A stretch of 62,238 nt of DNA, taken from assembly GCA_965262505.1 (NCBI GenBank), contig CBDHFM010000003.1:1-62238 (forward strand), in the 5' to 3' direction. Of this stretch, positions 52,606-59,032 are shown one piece after another (the stretch's first letter is position 1; each line of letters opens with the position of its first letter). The stretch is from JACPPO01 sp965262505. GTDB lineage: Bacteria > Acidobacteriota > Vicinamibacteria > Vicinamibacterales > UBA2999. A model generated the notes under the pieces. It was not told the DNA's origin. It saw only the letters and a program-made list of their open reading frames with translations, and did no database searches. The position numbers were made by a program, and so were the translations under genes.

Positions 52606-52887
52606 ATGCCTCATGACATTGCCGACGCGACCAGCCTCAGCACGAAAGCCACCAAAGCCCTTGAAACGTTGAGCACCCGCGCGACGAAGGCGGACGCGAT
52701 ACGCGGCGCCGCGGCGCACACAGCCGCCGCCGCGAAAGTCGCCGCCGCCGCGGCCGACGCCGTGACCGCCAACCGGGCCGCGGCCGAGGCGTGGGATGCC
52801 CTGGCGACCCACGCCGCCACCCAAGCCGAGAACTGCCGGCACGGGGCGGAGTTGGCCGACCGGACCCGGCACCGGTGGACGCGCTAA
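52606..52887 (+). CDS. small Ala-rich helical hypothetical protein
   Basis: 93 residues, with AAAGGAGAG upstream of the ATG. Composition is dominated by Ala and Thr with regularly spaced charges (TKATKALETLSTRATKADAI, AAAAKVAAAAADAVTANRAA), predicting one long helix or coiled coil. No family recognised. It lies 48 bases after the Sel1 gene, probably in the same operon. Confidence 0.65.
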   Translation: MPHDIADATSLSTKATKALETLSTRATKADAIRGAAAHTAAAAKVAAAAADAVTANRAAAEAWDALATHAATQAENCRHGAELADRTRHRWTR

Positions 52888-53206
52888 AATGGTGTGCAGC
52901 ACCCGGCACGGCCGCGTACCGCCAGTTGGGGGCGGTGTTGCCAGGCCCTGCGCCAGCCCGCTTCGCTCCCGTGCTGGCACAGGCCCGGCAGGATCGGCCC
53001 CAGGCGCGGCGACCGTGCCGCCGAGGGGTTTTTGACCCCACCCCGCGGTCGAACGCCCCGCAGGAGGCGACCTCGCGGCCCGCTGGGCGACTCGTGGCTG
53101 ACGGAGAGGGCCTTGATGCGTTCCTCGAGCGCGCGCAGGCCCGGGAGCTGGGCGGCTTGGCGCGTCGACCGACACACGCCTGACACGTGCGGAAAGGAGC
53201 AACGCC
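52888..53206. other. spacer without a supported gene
   Basis: About 320 GC-rich bases. Several open frames exist in both directions but none has a ribosome site plus protein-like composition. A clear AAAGGAG near the right edge belongs to the next small gene. Confidence 0.45.
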
Positions 53207-53389
53207 ATGACACACCTCACGACCCCCGGCGGCGGGCCAGCGTGCGGCGCCGCCCCGACCCTATTTGACTCGCCCGAGCCAGACAACGTGACGTGCGGCC
53301 GCTGCCGCCAGACGGTTGAGTTCCGCCGTGTCGTCGAACACGCGGCCACCGCCGGTGCAGCCCCACGGCCCAGTCAGAAAGCTTGCTGA
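53207..53389 (+). CDS. small zinc-ribbon-like protein (60 aa)
   Basis: A strong GGAAAGGAG precedes the ATG at 53207. The product MTHLTTPGGGPACGAAPTLF continues with DNVTCGRCRQTVEFRRVVEH; CGRC is one half of a zinc knuckle. No known function. A related TCRQCAALVAWLEID segment is encoded, without an intact start, at ~53455-53529, so the region may hold a degraded duplicate. Confidence 0.6.
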   Translation: MTHLTTPGGGPACGAAPTLFDSPEPDNVTCGRCRQTVEFRRVVEHAATAGAAPRPSQKAC

Positions 53390-53713
53390 GAGCGCCCTGA
53401 GAGTGGTGTACGTCACGTGCTGCAAAAAGGTCTGAGGTCGGGGGACCGCGCCGGACCTGCCGCCAGTGCGCTGCGCTCGTGGCCTGGCTCGAAATCGACG
53501 AGACCGATACGCTCGTCTACGGCGGGTAACCCTACCAGCCGGGTTCGCCACCCGGCCCGGCCGCGCTGGCGCGCGTTCCTCATGGCGCTGCGGTCCTCGC
53601 CGTCGTCCCGCCGGCGGCGCTCGCCGGGCTGTACTACTTCGTGGTGATTCACGACGGCTCGATGCTCCTCACGTTCCCCGTGATTCTCTCGATGCCTTTC
53701 GCGCTTCGCGCGC
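53390..53713. other. degraded small-gene region
   Basis: Contains a start-less frame for TCRQCAALVAWLEIDETDTL (to a stop near 53529) and, in the same frame, a hydrophobic stretch (AALAGLYYFVVIHDGSMLLT then FPVILSMPFALRALIRGW, ~53610-53730) that looks like two membrane helices. No complete gene can be supported. Probably pieces of plasmid genes joined by deletion. Confidence 0.45.
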
Positions 53714-53914
53714 TCATCCGCGGCTGGCTGGGGTCCGCCGCGCGAACTCGCCGCACCAATCCTCAGGTAGCGTGCGCGGCCATGCTTGCCGCCGTTGCGC
53801 CCGAGGATTCGGCGCGTGGCGGTGACAGGCCCCGTCCGCTCGATCCGCGATAGGCACCCACCAGCGGCACGTCCCGCACCGCTCCACTCGTGGCGTCGTC
53901 TGGTCTGCTGGCAT
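53714..53914 (-). CDS. small CxxC...WCGEF protein (66 aa)
   Basis: Minus strand from the ATG at 53914, with GAAGGTG just upstream. The product has RVERCGTCRWWVPIADRADG, then CHRHAPNP ... WPRTLPEDWCGEFARR. The pattern CxxC ... CxxxxP ... WPxTxxxDWCGEF is a recurring small-protein signature in bacterial and phage genomes, probably binding one metal through four Cys. Function unknown. It is oriented against the surrounding transfer genes. Confidence 0.65.
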   Translation of the reverse strand: MPADQTTPRVERCGTCRWWVPIADRADGACHRHAPNPRAQRRQAWPRTLPEDWCGEFARRTPASRG

Positions 53915-54099
53915 CACCTTCGCCACTTTCGGCCTGACGGTGGAGGTACTCTCCACCATTGTTCGCCGAAAACCTATCGAGCGCGACCGGGACATGGCAC
54001 TGTTCAACCTCGCACCAAGGCCCATAGACGCCTGAGGCCTACACAGCCGGTGGGTGAATCTTTCCTTAGCCGCGTCCAGATCCTGCCGCGGCGAGCACG

Positions 54100-54561
54100 T
54101 TACGGCGTGATCCCGTTGTCGTCGAAGAATTTCGACCAAAAGCCAACGGCACGATCGAGGACATCGTTGAAGAAAATCGTCTGGCCGCCGGGAAGCTCTA
54201 TTTCAAGACGCGAAATATCAAAGCCGCGACTGAAACCATGGGAGAAGGCGCCGCCTTTAAATCTGGCTTCAGCAATTCGAGGCGGATACCTCGAAATCTT
54301 TGCATGTTTCGATTCAGTGCAGATGTCTTGTAAATAGGCAAGGTCGGGGCATGTGTTCCTGACGTGTTCCTGGAGATCTCCCAATGTTGCGAATCGGGAA
54401 GTTGAACCAAGAGCGTTGAAGACATGGTCACAGAGATGCCAAGCCTTGAGGGCGCACTCCCGCGCCAAGTCTTCGTTGAGGTCGTCGGTTTGGAACTTCT
54501 CCGAAGCGGTCTTTAATGCCTTAAGCGCTGATGCTGCATCAAGACCGAATGAGCGTGTCAT
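54100..54561 (-). CDS. hypothetical helical protein (153 aa)
   Basis: Starts MTRSFGLDAASALKALKTAS. Mostly helical, with conserved-looking CALKAWHLCDHVFNAL and LAYLQDICTESKHAKI segments, then a beta-rich C-terminus (ISRLEIELPGGQTIFFNDVL). The His-containing SKH motif and helical layout recall HEPN-like or AbiV-type proteins, but I cannot assign it. Lower GC than its neighbours suggests a separate origin. It stands alone between plasmid genes and the deaminase. Confidence 0.7.
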   Translation of the reverse strand: MTRSFGLDAASALKALKTASEKFQTDDLNEDLARECALKAWHLCDHVFNALGSTSRFATLGDLQEHVRNTCPDLAYLQDICTESKHAKISRYPPRIAEARFKGGAFSHGFSRGFDISRLEIELPGGQTIFFNDVLDRAVGFWSKFFDDNGITP

Positions 54562-54676
54562 CCGTCAGACCTTTCCCGTCCACAGTCACAATTGGTCCTA
54601 CTCAGCCCGCGCGGCCCAGGCACAGAGACCTGGCTGACCAGGACAGGCATGCAGTACGTCGCGGACGATCGCCGGC

Positions 54677-55144
54677 TCAGTACGTGATGTGACCAACCCG
54701 CTGCGTCCAGCGGGTGAAGATGTCCAGCGCCCCGTCGCACGGGACGCGTTCCATTGGCAACGCCCGCTGCTCGAACGGCTTCGCCAGTTCCTTGTAGATG
54801 AACTCGTCGCGGAACCCGATGCCGGCCGCGTCGTGCCGGCCGAGGGAGAAATACACCCGACCGATGCGCGACCAGTAGATGGCGCTCAGGCACATGGGGC
54901 ATGGCTCGCAGTTGGCGTAGATCTCGCAGCCCGACAGGTCGTACGTCCCGCGCGCGCGGCACGCGCGCCTGATCGCCACCACTTCGGCATGGGCGGTGGG
55001 GTCATTCGAACTCAGAACCTCGTTCCAGCCCTCGCCAACGATGGCGCCGTCCCGGACGATCACGGCGCCGAACGGCCCCCCGTGCCCCAACTCCATGCCG
55101 CTCCTGGACAGCGCCACCGCCCGCCTCATGTGGGTGTCGAGCAT
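54677..55144 (-). CDS. nucleobase deaminase (guanine deaminase / CMP-dCMP deaminase family)
   Basis: 155 residues. The zinc-binding deaminase signature is complete: DPTAHAEVVAIRRACRA supplies His and the catalytic Glu, and CEPCPMCLSAIYWSRI the two Cys ligands. The C-terminal segment IGFRDEFIYKELAKPFEQRA matches bacterial guanine deaminases more than cytidine or tRNA-adenosine deaminases. It would convert guanine to xanthine in the cytoplasm. This housekeeping-like gene lies among small accessory genes and is probably chromosomal cargo. Confidence 0.88.
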   Translation of the reverse strand: MLDTHMRRAVALSRSGMELGHGGPFGAVIVRDGAIVGEGWNEVLSSNDPTAHAEVVAIRRACRARGTYDLSGCEIYANCEPCPMCLSAIYWSRIGRVYFSLGRHDAAGIGFRDEFIYKELAKPFEQRALPMERVPCDGALDIFTRWTQRVGHITY

Positions 55145-55248
55145 AAGGCTATTCTACGAGTTGCAATTGTCCCGGTGGGATGCACGGCGGCGACGGTGAC
55201 CCTCTCCGCCATTCGGCGCGGACCTAGCTGCATGACGACAGACGCGAG

Positions 55249-55446
55249 ATGACTCAAACACCCCGCAAGGCGCTAAAAACCATCGGGTACATCGCTATCC
55301 TCATCGGCCTCTATCTCGTGTTTTCGATCTCTCTGGGTCTGGGACTCCAGGTCAGCCCCCTCTATGGCAACATCGGTCTCTGGGTCACCGGGGTGCTGGT
55401 CGCCCTGTACGTCTATCTGGGGTTTGTCAGAGGCAAATCGCTGTAG
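55249..55446 (+). CDS. small two-helix membrane protein (65 aa)
   Basis: MTQTPRKALKTIGYIAILIG leads into a first hydrophobic helix (YIAILIGLYLVFSISLGLGL), a short loop (VSPLYGN) and a second helix (LWVTGVLVALYVYLGFVRG). A typical small inner-membrane protein without a recognised family. A hairpin follows at 55459-55479, consistent with a single-gene transcript. Confidence 0.6.
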   Translation: MTQTPRKALKTIGYIAILIGLYLVFSISLGLGLQVSPLYGNIGLWVTGVLVALYVYLGFVRGKSL

Positions 55447-55458
55447 CCGCTTCCGCGG

Positions 55459-55479
55459 TAGGGGGGAGGCTTTCCCCTA
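55459..55479 (+). terminator. candidate terminator hairpin
   Basis: TAGGGG (55459-55464) and CCCCTA (55474-55479) form a stem followed by TTGATTT, 13 bases after the stop of the small membrane protein. Short stem, so weak support. Confidence 0.4.
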
Positions 55480-55488
55480 TTGATTTGC

Positions 55489-55512
55489 GTAACATAAAGG
55501 ACGTTATGTTAC
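55489..55512. repeat. recombinase core-type inverted repeat
   Basis: GTAACATAA (55489-55497) and TTATGTTAC (55504-55512) are perfect complements around the 6-base spacer AGGACG. Nine-base arms with a 6-base centre match the geometry of a tyrosine-recombinase crossover site, and a tyrosine-recombinase N-terminus begins 64 bases downstream. It could also be an operator for that gene. Confidence 0.6.
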
Positions 55513-55575
55513 GATTTAGCCAATGACGCGGTCGGCTCCCCCACCTGCGCCGGGCCGCAGGCCGCCGAGCGGACC

Positions 55576-55815
55576 GTGGATTCTTTCACCGCCCAGATCC
55601 GCAACCCGCACACACGCGCGGCATACGCCGCGGCCGTGACGCGATTCTTCACCTGGTGCGACGCGCGCGGGCTCGCGCTCACACAGCTTTCACCGATCGC
55701 CGTGGTCACCTACGCCGAAGAGATGCAAAGCATGTATCGCGCCCCCACGATCAAGCAGCATCTGGCCGCCATCCGCCGCCTGTTCGATTGGTTGGGGGAG
55801 CACGCCCGCCTTTGA
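55576..55815 (+). pseudogene. tyrosine recombinase, N-terminal fragment
   Basis: From GTG 55576: VDSFTAQIRNPHTRAAYAAA, VTRFFTWCDARGLALTQLSP and APTIKQHLAAIRRLFDWLGE form the SAM-like core-binding domain. It is closely similar to the same region of the intact recombinase at 4036-5013 (NARTRAAYGRAVGQFLAWC; PTVKQHLAAIRML). The catalytic domain is gone: the frame ends at 55815 where resolvase-type debris begins. Confidence 0.88.
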
Positions 55816-55866
55816 GACGCGGGCGTTAGCCGATCAGCGTGTGTCGTCAACGGTCGTTTGCGACAT
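55816..55866 (-). pseudogene. resolvase start plus res remnant (second Tn3-type element)
   Basis: On the minus strand TGTCGCAAACGACCGTTGAC is followed by ACACGCTGATCGGCT and AACGCCCGCGTCTC. This corresponds to the res edge and first codons (LIGYARVS) of a serine resolvase, frameshifted by one base. It parallels 57420-57485. Confidence 0.65.
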
Positions 55867-55867
55867 A

Positions 55868-56133
55868 CCGGGATCCACACAGCGTTGGCGGGAACCCGCT
55901 AGAAGAAGGAATACGCGCCAGCGGGGATCGGGTTTGGCGTGTATTCGCCGCTGGGAGAGCGCCACTTCCGACATCTGCTGCGGGAATACGTGGCGCATTC
56001 CCATCACGAGCGAACCCACCAGGGACTGGGCCATCGCATCCTACAGTGGTGCCCGCCGAGGCAACCCGGCCGGCAAGTGCGGCGGAGACAACGACTCGGG
56101 GGGCTGCTCAACTACTATTGCCGAGCGGCGTGA
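55868..56133 (+). pseudogene. integrase-core transposase, C-terminal fragment
   Basis: The plus strand encodes LGERHFRHLLREYVAHSHHE then RTHQGLGHRILQW and RRQRLGGLLNYYCRAA before the stop. This is the C-terminal end of a DDE integrase-core transposase (REYVAHYHxERNHQGL ... RRxRLGGLLNYYYRxAA). The catalytic part is absent, and upstream sequence is shared with a res remnant. Confidence 0.8.
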
Positions 56134-56162
56134 TGGGCTCGGCTGAGTTGTCGGACACTACG

Positions 56163-56196
56163 GCGTCGAGAGGCGAGATGTCGCCGTTGAAGATCA
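56163..56196. repeat. 34-bp direct repeat, left copy
   Basis: Matches 57142-57175 at 29 of 34 positions (core AGGCGAGAKGTCGCCGTTG). The two copies bracket the DUF6602-like gene. The right copy lies just downstream of a recR 3' end. Confidence 0.6.
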
Positions 56197-57069
56197 CTGG
56201 TCGAACCTTGGTCCGATTCCATGGCCTGGCCGACTCAGTGTGCCATCGTCGGTCATGCTAAGTCTGTCGGAGTACGGGTTCGGTCGAAGGTAAGGAAAGG
56301 CCGGGTGAGTGTAGTACTCGATTCGCGGCATCGCCGCGTAGATCCAAAGGAGGAGGTGGGCCAAGACTTGCTCGCCCTCGTCTCTCACCACTACATAACC
56401 GCTTTGAGGTTTCCCGTCCCTGCTCAGAGAGCGGAGTTGTCCGCTCCCCTTCCCCATATGGATAGTACCGCCTCGATCGAGGACGAATAGGCCATCTAGA
56501 ACCGGTCGATCAATCGGACTCAGCTCGGTCTCCCATGATCGTAGTTCTGCAACTATTCTGTCGATGTTCATCTCAGACTCGAACGCAAACCCAAAATACG
56601 GTTTCCGCCACACGAAACGCGGGATATCCTCTTTGTGGGTCCGCATCACCATCCCTTGGTCTGGTTCGATCAACATAGACTTGAACACTCTCGCCTTCTC
56701 GAAGCAGTCCCGCAGAGTGTGATGGTCCTTGATTATGGACTTCACTTCTCCGGCGCACTCGACACTCTCGATAATGAACGTCTGAGGTTCAGACCAATCG
56801 CTCTTCAGTCCAACATGGTACTCATTCGTAATAACTAGGTCCGTCTGCCTACTGCGGAGGCCGTCGATATTAAAGACCTCGCCGTGCCCGACCCTATTGT
56901 GAGCTGGGAGGTATCTGCTGAGAAACTCCCTGAATATCTGCTCCGCCGAATCTCCCTTGTTACCCGCATGCTCGAACCTGCCACGGATATCGGCCAGTTC
57001 CAGCTTCAGCCGCTCTCCCTCCCGTTCCAGGACACGTTTCATCAGTTCAAATCCTGATTCAGGCTGCAC
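56194..57069 (-). CDS. DUF6602-like protein with nuclease-type core
   Basis: 291 residues from GTG 57069, chosen because AAAAAGGAG stands seven bases upstream; a longer frame to 57120 is open. The N-terminal coiled coil (LMKRVLEREGERLKLELADI) is followed by GNKGDSAEQIFREFLSRYLP, then VGHGEVFNIDGLRSRQTDLV and FIIESVECAGEVKSIIKDHH. The order D (QTDLVI) ... E-x-K (GEVKS) is that of PD-(D/E)XK nucleases and of the DUF6602 family. The C-terminal half is alpha/beta. Base composition is lower in GC than the plasmid backbone. Imperfect direct repeats flank it, suggesting it was inserted as a cassette. A defence role is plausible but unproven. Confidence 0.7.
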   Translation of the reverse strand: MQPESGFELMKRVLEREGERLKLELADIRGRFEHAGNKGDSAEQIFREFLSRYLPAHNRVGHGEVFNIDGLRSRQTDLVITNEYHVGLKSDWSEPQTFIIESVECAGEVKSIIKDHHTLRDCFEKARVFKSMLIEPDQGMVMRTHKEDIPRFVWRKPYFGFAFESEMNIDRIVAELRSWETELSPIDRPVLDGLFVLDRGGTIHMGKGSGQLRSLSRDGKPQSGYVVVRDEGEQVLAHLLLWIYAAMPRIEYYTHPAFPYLRPNPYSDRLSMTDDGTLSRPGHGIGPRFDQ

Positions 57070-57141
57070 AGTACGCTCCTTTTTCTCCTCTGTTACGCAG
57101 GCCTGGCGGGCAGCGTCCACGAGTCGGGGACGCGCTGCGGC

Positions 57142-57175
57142 GCGTTGAGAGGCGAGAGGTCGCCGTTGGTGGTCA
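57142..57175. repeat. 34-bp direct repeat, right copy
   Basis: Pairs with 56163-56196 (29/34 identical). On the minus strand the right copy forms the start of a short frame MTTNGDLSPLNAPQRV directly after the recR remnant. Confidence 0.6.
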
Positions 57176-57210
57176 TGCCCTCATTCTGGCGGATCGCGTC
57201 ATCGGCAACC

Positions 57211-57353
57211 TCAAATGTCCCGACGCCCTTCCATGGCGCGGGTCATCGTCACCTCGTCGGCGTATTCCAGGTCGGAGCCCACCGGCACACCCATCGCGAT
57301 CCGCGACGCGCGGACGCCAAGCGGCCAAAGCAGGCGCGCCAGATAGAGTGTTG
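57211..57353 (-). pseudogene. recR: recR 3' fragment
   Basis: The minus strand encodes LYLARLLWPLGVRASRIAMG then VPVGSDLEYADEVTMTRAME and GRRDI before a stop at 57211. This is the C-terminus of recombination protein RecR (IAxGxPVGxDLEYADExTLxRALEGRRxI). About 45 codons remain, joined upstream to a resolvase fragment. A chromosomal gene end on a plasmid marks past recombination with a chromosome. Confidence 0.85.
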
Positions 57354-57359
57354 TCAACT

Positions 57360-57459
57360 TGACAATACCGCCGACGCCCTCGGCTTGCAGCGCGTCGCGC
57401 TGCAGGTCCAGTGGCTAGGAGCCGTCTGCTTTCGAGACGCGGGCGTAGCCGATCAGCAT
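57360..57459 (-). pseudogene. serine resolvase N-terminal fragment with in-frame stop
   Basis: From the ATG at 57459: MLIGYARVSKADGS, then TAG (57417-57415) where related resolvases have Gln, then PLDLQRDALQAEGVG. The frame then fuses to recR sequence. It is distinct from the tnpR of the two complete transposons (which read MLIGYARVSTGEQ), so it derives from another Tn3-type element. Confidence 0.85.
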
Positions 57460-57640
57460 GTGTCGTAAACGGCCGTTTGCGACACACGGGCAAGGGCGCC
57501 GTCGGACGAGCGCTGGCGTGTGTCGTATCCCGTGTCAGATTCTATGTCTTGCATACGTCCGGCTAAAAAGCATGGCACGGAGAACCGTTCTGACAAGCCG
57601 GCAGCGGTCGGCCCTGTTTCCCCTTCCGCCACGTGAGGCG
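57460..57640 (-). repeat. res-like site of the second Tn3-type element
   Basis: Lies directly upstream of the resolvase fragment and contains TGTCGTAAACGGCCGTTT, GCGTGTGTCGTATCCCGTG and CTATGTCTTGCATACG. It is homologous, inverted, to 29285-29485. The arrangement (site just before a resolvase start) identifies it as a resolution site. Confidence 0.7.
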
Positions 57641-57675
57641 GACGACCCCGGAGGGGTGGCGCGCGACACGCCGTC

Positions 57676-57840
57676 AGTACGCGAACAATCGAGCCGAGGT
57701 TTCCCACCACCCGACGCGTCAGCGGGAGCGCCAGATGCGACGCTTCACGTCGGCCGCCTACGTGCACCGGTTCGCGTCGGTATACGGAATTGTGCAGAAT
57801 CTCTTTCGAGTCGGTCGGGCGGCGAGCCAGCGGACCACAG
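57676..57840 (+). pseudogene. IS6-family transposase, C-terminal fragment
   Basis: The plus strand encodes QYANNRAEVSHHPTRQRERQ then MRRFTSAAYVHRFASVYGIV and QNLFRVGR. NNRAExSHQPTRxRERQMRRF is the conserved region around and after the catalytic Glu in a subgroup of IS6 transposases. It complements the N-terminal fragment at 30847-31220, and the pair may descend from one element. Confidence 0.8.
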
Positions 57841-57856
57841 CCCGAGAAGGCACCTG

Positions 57857-57950
57857 TGACCAACAGCGTGAGCATCGAGTCCAAGGCGCAGAAGGTGATT
57901 GTCGGCGTCGACACCCATAAGTATGTCCATGTTGCGGTCGCGATCATTGG
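57857..57950 (+). pseudogene. IS110-family transposase, N-terminal fragment
   Basis: From GTG 57857: TNSVSIESKAQKVIVGVDTH then KYVHVAVAI, the start of the DEDD RuvC-like domain of IS110 enzymes (VGVDTHKxxHVA). Homology ceases within about 30 codons, after which the sequence leads to the unknown interrupted gene. Confidence 0.8.
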
Positions 57951-58152
57951 GAGGACAAGCGAGTTGAGCACGAGTAGAAGAAGCGCGAAGCAGCGGCGAA
58001 CATCCGTTCTCGAAAGTCTGGAGGCAAAACGCGAAGGCGGTATCACGACTTATGCTGCGAAGCTTGCGGCGGAACCCTCGGGCGGAACGGCCACGGTCTG
58101 CACGATCACGCACGACTGCCGGACGACAGTGTTCGAATACCCGGGTTGTCAC

Positions 58153-58299
58153 ATGAGCACGGAGGATCCAGTCCCTCAGCTGGTGATCGCCGAAGATGAA
58201 GCGTTTAGGGCAGCGGTGGTATCTGACTTACCAGCGTACTTCCAGCAGGATGTGTTTCCACATTACGCGATCGACGTCTCGTTGCGAGACGGTGTAGAT
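58153..58299 (+). pseudogene. 5' part of the unknown gene split by the transposon
   Basis: The ATG at 58153 opens MSTEDPVPQLVIAEDEAFRA, then AVVSDLPAYFQQDVFPHYAI and SLRDGVD before the transposon edge. The 49 codons join in frame to 14959..14174 (next residues RVYRKVLSQSK) after undoing the inversion and removing one TAGAT. No ribosome site stands out, and the frame stays open upstream, so the start is tentative. Confidence 0.8.
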
Positions 58300-58345
58300 G
58301 GGGCTTGGGGAGCAATGGAACCGAAAGTACGGTAGAAGACTCGAT

Positions 58346-58897
58346 CTAGGTCCGCCGGAGTAGCCGCGACACCGTTGCCGGGTGGACGCCGAACAGGCGC
58401 GCCGCGTCGGCGGCGGTCTTCTTCCCCTGCTTGACGAGCGTCACAATTTCCTGTTGCTGGTGGGGCTTGAGCTTCGGCGGCCGGCCGCCGATCCGGCCTT
58501 CCTTGCGCGCGGCGTCGAGGCCCGCCTTGGTCCGTTCCTTGAGCATCGCGCGCTCGAACTCGGCGAACGCGCCGACCATCTGCATCATCATCCGACCCGC
58601 GGGCGTGGTGGTGTCCACCGCTTCCTTGAGGCTGCGAAAGCCTGCGTGGCGCTCCTGCACCCGCTCCATGATGGTCAGTACATCGCGCAGGGAGCGTGAC
58701 AGGCGATCGAGTGTCCAGACGACCAACACATCGCCTTTCCGGAGCTGACTGAGCAGCTGGTGCAGCTCGGGCCGATCCCAGCGGCCGCCGGAGGCGTTGT
58801 CGCGGAAGATGAGCTCACAGCCGGAGGTTTTGAGCGCGGCGACCTGAGCGGCGGTCGTTTGCTCGCCAGTGGAGACGCGCGCGTAGCCGATGAGCAT
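58346..58897 (-). CDS. tnpR: TnpR serine resolvase (copy B)
   Basis: 183 residues from the ATG at 58897. Nearly identical to copy A: QTTAAQVAALKT replaces QTTAPQVAALKT and DRPELHQLLSQL replaces DRPELHKLLSQL. Catalytic Ser region YARVSTGEQ, arginine motif LDRLSRSLRD and the C-terminal helix-turn-helix are all intact. Both resolvases should recognise both res sites. With inverted sites, resolvases normally do not recombine, so inversion is better explained by homologous recombination. Confidence 0.93.
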   Translation of the reverse strand: MLIGYARVSTGEQTTAAQVAALKTSGCELIFRDNASGGRWDRPELHQLLSQLRKGDVLVVWTLDRLSRSLRDVLTIMERVQERHAGFRSLKEAVDTTTPAGRMMMQMVGAFAEFERAMLKERTKAGLDAARKEGRIGGRPPKLKPHQQQEIVTLVKQGKKTAADAARLFGVHPATVSRLLRRT

Positions 58898-59032
58898 GAT
58901 TGCGTAAAGGTATTGCATACGTGCCTGGTAATGCAATACTGTTTTGCACCCTGTAAACGTGGGGTTTCCTGCCGATCGCCCCTCCGTGCGCAAACCATCG
59001 TTTATGCAACTCCGCCACGTCGGGAAGCCGCG
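58898..59032. other. res / divergent promoter region of transposon copy B
   Basis: Mirror image of 17995-18129. ATTGCATACGTGCCTGGTAAT differs from copy A by single bases near the centre (copy A has GACTGGTAAT on the same strand). The inverted arms GTATTGCAT/ATGCAATAC are retained. Confidence 0.75.
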
